Assembly (NCBI GenBank): GCA_947167935.1
Contig: CAMVJU010000012.1
Location: forward strand, 1 to 41,586
Source of the DNA: an uncultured Prevotellaceae bacterium
GTDB lineage: Bacteria > Bacteroidota > Bacteroidia > Bacteroidales > Bacteroidaceae
Direction of reading: 5' to 3'
Length of the DNA: 41,586 nucleotides
Shown: positions 24,021 to 32,012 of the stretch, piece after piece
Layout of the letters: each line of letters starts with the position of its first letter
Numbering within the stretch: the stretch's first letter is position 1
Made by a program: the position numbers and the translations under genes
Notes under the pieces: generated by a model
Told to the model about the DNA's origin: nothing
What the model saw: only the letters and a program-made list of their open reading frames with translations
Database searches by the model: none

Positions 24021-24827
24021 TTAAGGCTCAAGATCGAAGATGCCAGTGGGCACGGTGCGCTTGAGCACATCGAGCTGAATATCCTTGCCAGCAATGATAC
24101 CATAGCTGCGCAAAGTGGCCTCCACCGTTTTTCGCGCCAGTTCAGGGTGGTTGTTCTCCTCCGAGAGATGACAGAGCCACACATGACGGAGTTCTTCGCT
24201 CATATTCTGAGCGATAGCCTCGCCGCAGTCGTTGTTGTTCAGATGGCCCGTTCCGCTGCTGATACGTTCCTTGAGGTGGGCCGGATAAGGACCGGCCATC
24301 AGCATCTCGCGGTCGTGGTTGGCCTCGATGACGAGGTAGTTGGCCCGCGTAATGTACTGGGCCATCTCGTCGGTAATGCGACCGGCGTCGGTGATGATAC
24401 AGAAGCTGACGCCGTCGGCCTCGATCATATAGCCCACGTTGTCACTACTATCATGAGGCACAAAGAAGGGAGTCACCATGAAATCACCCATAGCAATTGA
24501 TTCACCGGCAGCCAGCAGATGCCTGTCGATGGGATCAACCTTTCTCGTCACGCAGTAGTTGCGGTCAATACCCTGATGCACCTGTTCGGTGGCATAAACG
24601 GGTAGATGCAAGTCGTGGCTGATGCTGCCCACGCACTTGATATGGTCAGCATGATCATGTGTGATGAGCAGATGATGCACCTGCGTGAGGCTCAGCCCGT
24701 AATCCCTGAAATGTTTCTTCAGTGTGCGTACCCCTACACCCGCATCGATCATCAGACCGTCGCTGTCGGTATAGAGGAAATAGCAGTTCCCGCTGCTTCC
24801 GCTGCCAAAAGAAATGAATCTTAGCAT
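24021..24827 (-). CDS. Metallo-beta-lactamase-fold hydrolase (YycJ/WalJ-like)
   Basis: This 268-aa protein has the metal-binding motif THDHADHIKCV (HxHxDH), a GSGSSGNCYFL N terminus typical of the YycJ/WalJ group, an Asp ligand in IITDAGRI and the late His in LCHLSEENN. WalJ-type proteins are proposed 5' exonucleases linked to replication or repair; co-transcription with dnaB fits that. The ATG at 24827 is preferred over an in-frame TTG at 24842, which would be almost leaderless. Confidence 0.9.
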   Translation of the reverse strand: MLRFISFGSGSSGNCYFLYTDSDGLMIDAGVGVRTLKKHFRDYGLSLTQVHHLLITHDHADHIKCVGSISHDLHLPVYATEQVHQGIDRNYCVTRKVDPIDRHLLAAGESIAMGDFMVTPFFVPHDSSDNVGYMIEADGVSFCIITDAGRITDEMAQYITRANYLVIEANHDREMLMAGPYPAHLKERISSGTGHLNNNDCGEAIAQNMSEELRHVWLCHLSEENNHPELARKTVEATLRSYGIIAGKDIQLDVLKRTVPTGIFDLEP

Positions 24828-24850
24828 CTGCCTTGTGTTCAATTTTGCTG

Positions 24851-24858
24851 CAAAGGTA
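24851..24858 (-). promoter_or_regulatory. -7 box of the hydrolase-dnaB operon
   Basis: TACCTTTG on the minus strand, 23 bases before the ATG at 24827. Confidence 0.6.
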
Positions 24859-24865
24859 GAAAAAA

Positions 24866-24905
24866 GAAGTGAAAAGTGACAAGTGATAAGCGAAAATTCA
24901 CTCTT
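24866..24905. repeat. AAGTGA-type word stretch
   Basis: GAAGTGAAAAGTGACAAGTGA followed by related words fills the gap between the tamL stop and the hydrolase promoter. It resembles the other short-word stretches but is not translated. Confidence 0.45.
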
Positions 24906-24923
24906 ACTTATTTTTTTTAACGC

Positions 24924-27197
24924 TTAGAACGGCAGGCCAACGGCGAAGTGGAAGGCGTAGTCGCGGCTAAAGCGTGGATGAAGGATAGGATAGTGCTCGT
25001 CTTCATCCTCCTCATAGGCGGGATTAATAGCCTTCATGCCGAGGTCGAAACGCAGGATGAAATAGCCCATATTGAAGCGCACACCCAGGCCATAGCCCAC
25101 GGCCAGCTGCTTGGGGAAGTCCTTGAAACTGAACTTTCCACCAGGCTGGATATCGTATTGGCGCAGCGTCCATACGTTGCCTGCATCGATAAAGGCGGCA
25201 CCGTCGAGCTTCCAGAAAAGATGGGTTCGATATTCGGCATTAAGGTCTAGCTTCATATCACCTGTCTGGTTGATGAAATTGATACGGCCGTCGCGCTCCT
25301 TGAACTTTCCTGGTCCCAGCGAACGCACGCTCCATCCTCTGACGCTGTTGGCGCCGCCGGCGAAATAGCGTTTCTCAAAGGGCAGCACTGACGAGTTGCC
25401 GTAGGGATAGGCGATGCCTAAGCCCAGATGCAATACCACCTGATTGCTCTGATCGATGGCGATGGAGCGAGTGATGTCGAAATCGGCCTTCACATACTGT
25501 GCAAAGGCAATATTAAAGAGACGGTAGTGCCCGTTGGCGTCTTTCTCGGCACCAAACATGTTAGAGCCCAGCTGCAGCAGATTGCCCGACGTCTCGATGT
25601 TCGTCTTCAGCGCCACAGGGCCGTTGGCATAGGAATAGCCGAAGCCCAGCTTCGTAATAAAGAGGTCCTCGTAGTTGTAGCGTAAGATGGCATTACGTGA
25701 CGTTTCACTCTCAAGATATTCTCTCTTGAATGTGTCCGAAATCCACGGCATGAACACATAGTTGATGTCGAGCAGGTCGAGCAGAAAGTGGTTGTGCCGC
25801 TGCGGCTGCTCCCAGCGGTAGCGCCAGGCGGCCGAAAGCACCCGGCGGTGGAATTCAGGACGATCCTGCAGGTCGTAGAGCAGCGACACCTCGCTGGTGG
25901 CGTTGAATGAGCGGAAAGAGGAGCGAGGAAAGAGAAATAGGGGTGCAACGAAACGCGGGAATTGCAGGCGGGCCTCCAGCGAATATTCCGTGAAATCTTG
26001 ATTGCTGTAACCCTCCAGTCCGCGGATGGCCTCATAGGCGCCACGCAACTCCACGCTGAGCACCTCGCTACCTCGGAAGAGATTGCGGTTTTGATAGGTC
26101 AGCGAGGCGGCAGCACCTAGGTCGCCGGCAGTGTTTGTTCCCTCAGGCTGGAAGCTTAGTGTCGACGGCTTGTTCGTTTGTATCTGGATGTCACAGTCAA
26201 GCACCCCCTCAGATTGGGAGGATAACAGCAAGGGGTTGACAGGTGTCAGCTGGATATTAGTGTAGCGCACGGCCTGCAAGCGTCCAAAGTGGTTATAGGT
26301 ATTCCTTAATCCCGTAGCACTATATGGCTGACCTTCTGCAATATGCGTACATTCCTCCAACACGCTCCTACGCAGGCGGATGCGACTCTCAGTATCCCCT
26401 TCTTGTGAGGAGCTAGTGGAAGCGTCACTGCTGGCATAGGTGATGTGGCGTATCGAATAGCGGGTGTGTAGCGTGTCGGGACGATTGCTCTGTTTGAATA
26501 GCGAGAGATGCAGTGTCAGGTTGACCAGGTTCGACATTCCGACTGTGTCGGCTTGATAAGTAATGAACTCCTTGTGGAAACGGTAATAGCCGCTGTCGGC
26601 CAGCAGGGCGGTGATACGCTTGCGCTCAGCATCGAGGCGGCTCACGTCGAAACGCATACCCTCGTGCAGCAAACGTCGCGGGCTGTCGTCGCCCAGCACC
26701 TCTGCCACCTGCGGATCGTCAATCTGATAGCGCAGGTTATGGATAAAGTAAGGTTGGCCGGGTTGCAGCCAGTAGGTGATGTCGGTCTTCTTGCCACGCT
26801 GCCGCGTCTCATACACCACCTCAGCATTGAGGAAACCCTCGTTGCGCAGCTGCTGGCGCAGGTCACTACGCGATAGCTCAGCCTTCAGTGTGTCGAAGAG
26901 CACAGGCGGTTCACCGATGGAACGCAGTGTGCGGTTGTACCATTTCGTGGTGTCGGCACCCGACAGCGAATAGGTGTGCAAGGGCAGTCGGAAGATGGAG
27001 AACCACCGCGCGTTAGGCTGCTGACGCACATAGTTGCGCAGCGTAGCCGTGTTCACCTGCGGATAGTCGCCCAGCGTCTTCACGCTCACCGAGTTCAGCA
27101 GCGTCCTGTGGTCAGGCACATAACGCGTAGTGCTACACGATGCCAACACCAGCATCATACAGCCCGACAAAGCCTTTATTAGGGTCCCTTTTCGCAT
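24924..27197 (-). CDS. tamL: TamL-type outer-membrane assembly lipoprotein (BamA superfamily)
   Basis: This 757-aa protein has a lipoprotein signal ending LASCSTTRYVPD, POTRA-like repeats (residues about 30-330) and a C-terminal surface-antigen (D15) beta barrel. The barrel has the conserved FAGGANSVRGWSVRSLGPG lid-lock motif and ends in a terminal aromatic strand (FHFAVGLPF). Lipidated TamA relatives in Bacteroidota are called TamL and help insert outer-membrane proteins, usually with TamB, which is not seen nearby. The ATG at 27197 gives a good lipoprotein signal and lies just 8 bases after the -7 box. Confidence 0.92.
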   Translation of the reverse strand: MRKGTLIKALSGCMMLVLASCSTTRYVPDHRTLLNSVSVKTLGDYPQVNTATLRNYVRQQPNARWFSIFRLPLHTYSLSGADTTKWYNRTLRSIGEPPVLFDTLKAELSRSDLRQQLRNEGFLNAEVVYETRQRGKKTDITYWLQPGQPYFIHNLRYQIDDPQVAEVLGDDSPRRLLHEGMRFDVSRLDAERKRITALLADSGYYRFHKEFITYQADTVGMSNLVNLTLHLSLFKQSNRPDTLHTRYSIRHITYASSDASTSSSQEGDTESRIRLRRSVLEECTHIAEGQPYSATGLRNTYNHFGRLQAVRYTNIQLTPVNPLLLSSQSEGVLDCDIQIQTNKPSTLSFQPEGTNTAGDLGAAASLTYQNRNLFRGSEVLSVELRGAYEAIRGLEGYSNQDFTEYSLEARLQFPRFVAPLFLFPRSSFRSFNATSEVSLLYDLQDRPEFHRRVLSAAWRYRWEQPQRHNHFLLDLLDINYVFMPWISDTFKREYLESETSRNAILRYNYEDLFITKLGFGYSYANGPVALKTNIETSGNLLQLGSNMFGAEKDANGHYRLFNIAFAQYVKADFDITRSIAIDQSNQVVLHLGLGIAYPYGNSSVLPFEKRYFAGGANSVRGWSVRSLGPGKFKERDGRINFINQTGDMKLDLNAEYRTHLFWKLDGAAFIDAGNVWTLRQYDIQPGGKFSFKDFPKQLAVGYGLGVRFNMGYFILRFDLGMKAINPAYEEDEDEHYPILHPRFSRDYAFHFAVGLPF

Positions 27198-27205
27198 TTT
27201 GCCTG

Positions 27206-27236
27206 CAAAAGTACAAATTAGCAAAGAAAAAGCAAA
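27206..27236 (-). promoter_or_regulatory. Promoter of tamL
   Basis: TTTG (27233-27236), a 19-base spacer and TACTTTTG (27206-27213) on the minus strand. The -33 box lies inside the upstream gene's terminator stem, so the two elements overlap. Confidence 0.7.
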
Positions 27237-27260
27237 AGAAAATGGGCTTTTTCTTTTGCT
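27231..27260 (-). terminator. Terminator of the 40-aa protein gene
   Basis: A 12-bp perfect stem, AGCAAAAGAAAA (27231-27242) with TTTTCTTTTGCT (27249-27260), AT-rich with a 6-base loop. Read leftward, A-rich then mixed sequence follows; read rightward a T run follows, so it could also stop rightward transcripts. Confidence 0.6.
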
Positions 27261-27283
27261 TTTTTATCCTTGCAGGGACATTG

Positions 27284-27406
27284 TCAACACTTACGGAAAT
27301 GCCACAGAGAATAGATAATGTAACCCATCAGTCCAAAATAGCTCACCGTCAGGGGAATGGTAAACCAGAGAGGAAGTGATAAAAAATCGTTGATGTAGTC
27401 AGCCAT
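27284..27406 (-). CDS. 40-aa single-span membrane protein
   Basis: ATG 27406 to TGA 27284 encodes MADYINDFLSLPLWFTIPLT and continues through a hydrophobic stretch (VSYFGLMGYIIYSLWHF) to a short basic end RKC. It has its own -7 box 24 bases upstream and a hairpin after the stop, so it is a credible independent gene. The composition suggests one inner-membrane helix. No family is recognised. It may be linked to tamL only by position. Confidence 0.55.
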   Translation of the reverse strand: MADYINDFLSLPLWFTIPLTVSYFGLMGYIIYSLWHFRKC

Positions 27407-27430
27407 AGAAGTGTTCGTTTTAATCCGCTG

Positions 27431-27438
27431 CAAAGATA
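27431..27438 (-). promoter_or_regulatory. -7 box of the 40-aa protein gene
   Basis: TATCTTTG on the minus strand, 24 bases before the ATG at 27406. Confidence 0.5.
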
Positions 27439-27519
27439 AGGGAAAAGGAGGAATGCGGGTGTCTAAAAAAAGATGTTGGTGTCAGTTTTGTGACAAATAA
27501 GTGTCTGAAGAATGCGTTT

Positions 27520-27564
27520 TTCTGACATTTTTCTTTGCCATTTGTCAGAATTGTCGTACCTTCG
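27520..27564 (+). promoter_or_regulatory. Promoter of the AraC gene with flanking dyad
   Basis: TTTG (27534-27537), a 19-base spacer and TACCTTCG (27557-27564) precede the ATG by only 4 bases, so the message is nearly leaderless. TTCTGACA (27520-27527) and TGTCAGAA (27543-27550) are perfect inverted repeats around the -33 box, a plausible operator, perhaps autoregulatory. Confidence 0.6.
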
Positions 27565-27568
27565 CAGC

Positions 27569-28717
27569 ATGATTACGATTGGAGAGATGCAGATTAGCGG
27601 CATGCTGACAATGCTGATGTTGTCGGTGATGATGATGCTGTGTGTGCCTCGCCGTTCAAGGCGAAACGGCAGTTTTGCCAAGGCCCGATGGATCATGGCG
27701 GCCGGCACAGGGCTGATATCACTGCAGTTTCTGCTGCAATACATCATCGGCTTCCGCCAGATGGGCGTCACTCAGGCAGTGCTCCTGAACCTACTGTTGT
27801 TTACGCCCGCCGCTCTGCTTTGTAGCATGGCCATTCTCTACGTACAACAGCAAGGTCATATTGCTCGGAAAAACTGGATCATAGGTGGAGGTATCTATGG
27901 CATATCAGCCCTGATACTGATCAGCACAGCGCTACTCGACGGCATACCCTTGCAGAAGGAATCGAGGGTGCTAAGAATGGCCGAATATGTAGGAGGCGTG
28001 CTCTATGTGGTGATGCAGAGCTACATTTTTGTCCTGCAACTGAAATCCTACCGGATGCTGAGCCAGGCTGTAGAAGAATACTACGACAGTGAGCGCCGCG
28101 ACCTCTTCAACTGGATGGGGCTGAGTATGAAAGCCATGACGCTACTAGCATTTCTCGTGCCGCTAATCATCTTCATGGACGGCAGACCTCTGGTGCTGTT
28201 CTCGCTGGCCTATTTCCTTTGCATCTCCTACAGCGCCATCAGCTTTTACAGCTACGGCATCAGCGAGAATATGATGTACGTGGAGGAAGCGGAGAACGAA
28301 AACGCCAATGAAAACGACAACCTCAATGAAAACGACAACTATGATGTCGACGGAGGAAACAGAAACGACAACAAGACGAAAACAGTCTTGCAGCGACAGC
28401 GTGTGGAGGAGGCGCTGGAGCAGTGGACGGCCAGTGAGTCATACAGAGAGCACAACCTGACAATAGCCGTAGTGGCGCGACAGATGGGCTTACCTCAGAA
28501 GCAGCTGCAGGAGTGGCTGCGTCAGTCGGAATATAAGAAGTTGGCGGGCTTGGTTACTACACTCCGCATTGAGGAAGCCAAGCGTATACTAAAAGAGCAT
28601 CCCGACTGGTCGGTGGAAAGCGTTGCCGACCACTGTGGCTTCAACGACCGCAAATATTTCCACCAGGTCTTCCTACAGTACACAGGCACTACCCCAGCAA
28701 AATTTCAACAGGCATAA
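27569..28717 (+). CDS. Membrane-anchored AraC-family regulator
   Basis: This 382-aa protein has about six hydrophobic segments in its first 230 residues (such as GMLTMLMLSVMMML, LLLFTPAALLCSMAILYV and MTLLAFLVPLIIFM). An Asn/Glu/Asp-rich linker follows (NENANENDNLNEND), then a C-terminal AraC helix-turn-helix pair (AVVARQMGLPQKQLQEWLRQ and SVESVADHCGFNDRKYFHQVF with the typical TPAKF end). The signal is probably sensed in the membrane and DNA bound in the cytoplasm. The linker is encoded by AACGAAAAC-like words (about 28297-28385), also seen in the HU-smalltalk spacer. The nucleotidyltransferase-like gene follows 3 bases after the stop. Confidence 0.88.
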   Translation: MITIGEMQISGMLTMLMLSVMMMLCVPRRSRRNGSFAKARWIMAAGTGLISLQFLLQYIIGFRQMGVTQAVLLNLLLFTPAALLCSMAILYVQQQGHIARKNWIIGGGIYGISALILISTALLDGIPLQKESRVLRMAEYVGGVLYVVMQSYIFVLQLKSYRMLSQAVEEYYDSERRDLFNWMGLSMKAMTLLAFLVPLIIFMDGRPLVLFSLAYFLCISYSAISFYSYGISENMMYVEEAENENANENDNLNENDNYDVDGGNRNDNKTKTVLQRQRVEEALEQWTASESYREHNLTIAVVARQMGLPQKQLQEWLRQSEYKKLAGLVTTLRIEEAKRILKEHPDWSVESVADHCGFNDRKYFHQVFLQYTGTTPAKFQQA

Positions 28718-28720
28718 TTG

Positions 28721-29764
28721 ATGCAAATGGATATTATAAGACGAAACTTTTTCAGGCTGCTCCGAGCCGGTGTGTTTGAGAGCGAGGAGCAGGTTGAGCC
28801 GATGTCGGCATGGAAATGGCGACAGACATTTGAGTTGGCAATGCAGACAGGACTGGCCCCAATGCTCTACGACGGCATTCAGGATTGCGAGGGGCAGTTC
28901 TTTCTGCAAGTGCCAGCCGACCTGAAGGTGCGCTGGGGCGAAGAGGCAGCACGTGCCGCACAGCGCTATGAGCAGAGCAGCCACGAGCTGGCACAGCTGA
29001 TGGAACTGCTGGGAACGATGCAGCTACGACCCGTGCTGACGGAGCCTTGGTCCACTGTGCCGATGCACCGTTTTCCCGAGCATCACAGCGTAAACACAGG
29101 AACTGGCATTGCCTGCATCTTCTTCCCCTATGACACACAAGGCAAGAAAGCCGACGAATGGGCTGAGGCCAGCGGAAGCGACTGCGACGACTCACACCGC
29201 TATCTGCTGCGCTACAAATGGCAGAACCTGCAGGTGGAGCATCGCCACCGACTGCTGACGCTGAACAACCGCCTGACCAACAACACACTGCAGAACATCA
29301 TCGACCAGGAGCGGCTGGAGGGCGGCACGGCCTATGTCACCATCTGCAACCAGCGCATGGAAACGACCAACGCCACACTGACCATGCTGGTGGCGCTGCT
29401 GAACATTGTGCGCAAATCATTGGACGAGGGGCTGCGACTGTGGCAGATTGTTGACCTCGGCGTGTTGCTGCGCCAGCAAGGCGACCGCGTGGACTTCGTG
29501 AAGCTGCAGGAATGGATTGAGCGGCTACACTTCACCCGCATGTCGCAGCTCGTGGCCACAGCGCTGACAGGTCTTTTAGGCTTCAGCAACGACGAGGTGC
29601 CCTTTGTGCCTACATCGAAAATCGGCGGCGACGTCGACGATATTGCCAATGTCCTGCTGCGCACCAAGCAGCGTAGCGGCCGTTATTTCCGCTATAACCC
29701 AGGCGAGGGCATCGCCAGCGTTGTAGCATCCATCACCCAAAAGCTGGGGAATGTAAAGGAGTGA
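28721..29764 (+). CDS. Nucleotidyltransferase-fold protein, possibly inactive
   Basis: This 347-aa protein resembles the uncharacterised nucleotidyltransferase family (NTP_transf_5 type). Similar parts are the N-terminal helical part (MSAWKWRQTFELAMQTGLAPMLYDGI), the strand-turn after LMELLGTMQLRPVL, and the VEHRHRLLTLNNRL segment. The usual Lys-Gly and Arg-x-x-Asp-x-Asp catalytic pattern is not visible where expected (around IACIFFPYDTQG), so catalysis is doubtful. The ATG at 28721 lies 3 bases after the AraC stop; an ATG at 28727 is equally possible. Co-transcription with the AraC gene is likely. Function unknown. Confidence 0.75.
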   Translation: MQMDIIRRNFFRLLRAGVFESEEQVEPMSAWKWRQTFELAMQTGLAPMLYDGIQDCEGQFFLQVPADLKVRWGEEAARAAQRYEQSSHELAQLMELLGTMQLRPVLTEPWSTVPMHRFPEHHSVNTGTGIACIFFPYDTQGKKADEWAEASGSDCDDSHRYLLRYKWQNLQVEHRHRLLTLNNRLTNNTLQNIIDQERLEGGTAYVTICNQRMETTNATLTMLVALLNIVRKSLDEGLRLWQIVDLGVLLRQQGDRVDFVKLQEWIERLHFTRMSQLVATALTGLLGFSNDEVPFVPTSKIGGDVDDIANVLLRTKQRSGRYFRYNPGEGIASVVASITQKLGNVKE

Positions 29765-29782
29765 GCGGCCTGCGGCCTAAAT

Positions 29783-29880
29783 AACAAATGAGAAATGAAA
29801 AATGCTGCGCCGTAGGTGGCGCAAGAAAGATGCTTGATAGACTGCGTAGTTTATCATTTGTCATTTTTCTTTTTTCATTT
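29783..29880 (+). repeat. Inverted short-word pair encoding a signal peptide
   Basis: AACAAATGAGAAATGAAAA-type words (29783-29804) are followed by a TGCGCC/GGCGCA hairpin and then by the complementary-type words CATTTGTCATTTTTC (from 29855). The second arm encodes SFVIFLFSFSH, the hydrophobic core of the next gene's signal peptide. Confidence 0.6.
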
Positions 29881-31881
29881 AGCCACGTGGCGGCGCAGCA
29901 GCCAGACTCTCTGTTGCTACGGAGGGTGTTCAACTACGCCAACAAATACACGGAGGGTGTGGAGGGTTTTCAGAGCAACGTCTACATCAAGCACCTCTAT
30001 CAGACGCACCAGCGCAACTTCACCCTTTGGTGTGTGCCGTCGATGTATGCGATAGCACGCGGACAAAGGGCCTTCGTCAGCGAGCAGTACAGCCGACTCA
30101 CCTTCCAGGAAGACGGTAAAATGGACAACCGCCGGCAGGTGTACTACACCACCATCCCTCACAACCGTCGCACGATGCCCACGCTGCTGGAGTTCATCAC
30201 GCCGCGACTCTACGACGAGACACTCTATGGCGATCATGTCCTCTCGCCCTTCAACCACTACAACCACGGATTCTACCGCTACACCACCGACAGCATCGAC
30301 AGCCAACTGGACAGCATCAGTTTCCGGCCGCGCTTCGTCAACAACACACAACTGGTGAAAGGCAAGGCGATTGTCGAGCGGAGCACAGGCCGCATCATCG
30401 AAGCAGAGATGACCGGCGAGTTCGACATGATGCATTTCCAGACGAAGACCGTCCAGGGCGGTTGGGGCTCAAGGACGCTATTGCCAAAGTTCTGCCGCAC
30501 CAACGTCTACTTCAAGTTCCTGGGCAACCACATCTCGTCGGTATTCGAAGGCTCCTACGACTGCCCCGTCACCCTACCCGACTCGGTGAATGTGCGTGGC
30601 AACCGCCAGCTCATCGACTCCGTGCGGCCCTACGACCTCTCGCCGGAGGAGGCCGCCATCTACTATTACCGCGACTCGCTGAGGGCTTCACGAGCCTCTG
30701 CCGACACGACAGACACCGACACGCTGATGCAGCAGCCTGTGAAACGCAAGCACAACTACCTGCGCGACATCGCGTGGGAGAAGCTGGGCGAAAGCCTGAT
30801 ACGCAGTCTCAAGGCCAGCAACGAAGACGGCTATGTGCGCCTGTCGCCCATCATCAACCCGCAATACTTCAGCTATAGTGAGCGCAAGGGTTTTAGCTAC
30901 CGTTTCAAGCTGGGTGCCCGCTACAGCCTCAGCAGCGACGTGTCGCTGGGCATGAATACTCGCTTCGGCTATAACTTCAAGCAGCGGAAGTTCTACTTCA
31001 ACCTGCCCCTGCGCCTCGACTATTCCTACCGCAACCGCGATGCCTATGCAGAGGTGGCTTGGGGCAGCGGCAACCGCATCTACAACAACACCGTCATCGA
31101 AGAGCTGAAACGACACGACCACAACCCTCACGACGAGAGGGTCTATCAGGAGCAGAAGCTGGATCAGTTTGACGACTGGAATCTGCACCTTGTGAACTAC
31201 CTGCCGCTGAACAACCGCCTGGCTATCGAGGGCGGCATCGTGTTCCATCAGCGCAAGGCCGTCAACAAGAATGGCATGCGGGAATTGGCAATGCCCACGG
31301 AATACCGAAGCCTCGCCCCGATGCTCTCCGTGAAGACACGCCCCTGGCGCAAGGGACCGCTATTCACCTTCGACTATGAGCGCGGCCTGTCAGGCAAGAA
31401 CTATCTGGACTATGAGCGATGGGAGATTGACGCCTCACTGAAGCATCGCATGCACCGGCTGCAGACACTGAACCTGCGCATCGGCACGGGCTTCTACACC
31501 AGGCGCGACAAGAACTTCTTCATGGACTACTCCAACTTCCGCGACGAGAACCTGCCCGAAGGCTGGGACGACGACTGGTCGGGCAATTTCCAGCTGCTCG
31601 ATGCGCATGTCTATAATATGAGCAAATATTACATGCGGGGCAACATCTCGTTTGAGTCGCCATTGATGGCACTCTCCTTCGTTCCCTTCGCAGGACGCTA
31701 TATCGAGCGTGAGCGCATCTACCTCAGCTCGCTCTCTGTGGCCCACACCCGCCTCTACAGCGAGCTGGGCTACGGCTTCACCTGCCGCTATTTCTCGATG
31801 GGCTTCTTCGCCAGTTTCCTCAACACGCAGTTCCAGGAAAGCGGTGCCAAGTTCACCTTCGAGCTATTTAGAAGATGGTAA
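29830..31881 (+). CDS. DUF5686-family outer-membrane protein
   Basis: This 683-aa protein has a signal peptide (SLSFVIFLFSFSHVAAQ) and a DUF5686-type body. Family traits seen are an N-terminal region (FNYANKYTEGVEGFQSNVYI, related to carboxypeptidase-regulatory proteins), the middle VKGKAIVERSTGRIIEAEM, and a C-terminal beta barrel of alternating aromatic strands ending in ESGAKFTFELFRRW. It is probably an outer-membrane barrel of unknown role. The ATG at 29830 was preferred because it gives a compact signal peptide; an in-frame ATG at 29788 falls inside the repeat arm. addA starts 63 bases downstream. Confidence 0.88.
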   Translation: MLDRLRSLSFVIFLFSFSHVAAQQPDSLLLRRVFNYANKYTEGVEGFQSNVYIKHLYQTHQRNFTLWCVPSMYAIARGQRAFVSEQYSRLTFQEDGKMDNRRQVYYTTIPHNRRTMPTLLEFITPRLYDETLYGDHVLSPFNHYNHGFYRYTTDSIDSQLDSISFRPRFVNNTQLVKGKAIVERSTGRIIEAEMTGEFDMMHFQTKTVQGGWGSRTLLPKFCRTNVYFKFLGNHISSVFEGSYDCPVTLPDSVNVRGNRQLIDSVRPYDLSPEEAAIYYYRDSLRASRASADTTDTDTLMQQPVKRKHNYLRDIAWEKLGESLIRSLKASNEDGYVRLSPIINPQYFSYSERKGFSYRFKLGARYSLSSDVSLGMNTRFGYNFKQRKFYFNLPLRLDYSYRNRDAYAEVAWGSGNRIYNNTVIEELKRHDHNPHDERVYQEQKLDQFDDWNLHLVNYLPLNNRLAIEGGIVFHQRKAVNKNGMRELAMPTEYRSLAPMLSVKTRPWRKGPLFTFDYERGLSGKNYLDYERWEIDASLKHRMHRLQTLNLRIGTGFYTRRDKNFFMDYSNFRDENLPEGWDDDWSGNFQLLDAHVYNMSKYYMRGNISFESPLMALSFVPFAGRYIERERIYLSSLSVAHTRLYSELGYGFTCRYFSMGFFASFLNTQFQESGAKFTFELFRRW

Positions 31882-32012
31882 AAAGCCTACCCCTACCCCC
31901 TCCCAAAGGGAGGGGAATTCAATAGAAAATGCTTAAAACATACAATGAAGGACATCAATAGTAACACATATCAGTCACCCCTCCCTTGGGGAGGGGAAGG
32001 GGGTAGGCTTTA
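31882..32012 (+). repeat. Inverted pair of GC-rich palindromes around the addA start
   Basis: The left unit (31882-31915: AAAGCCTACCCC tail, then CCCCTCCC-aaa-GGGAGGGG) is mirrored by the right unit (31978-32012: CCCCTCCC-tt-GGGGAGGGG, then GGGGGTAGGCTTT). Each half is itself a hairpin. The second unit is translated as SPLPWGGEGGRL in the helicase N terminus. Similar units lie at 41087-41118 and 41433-41463. Confidence 0.85.
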
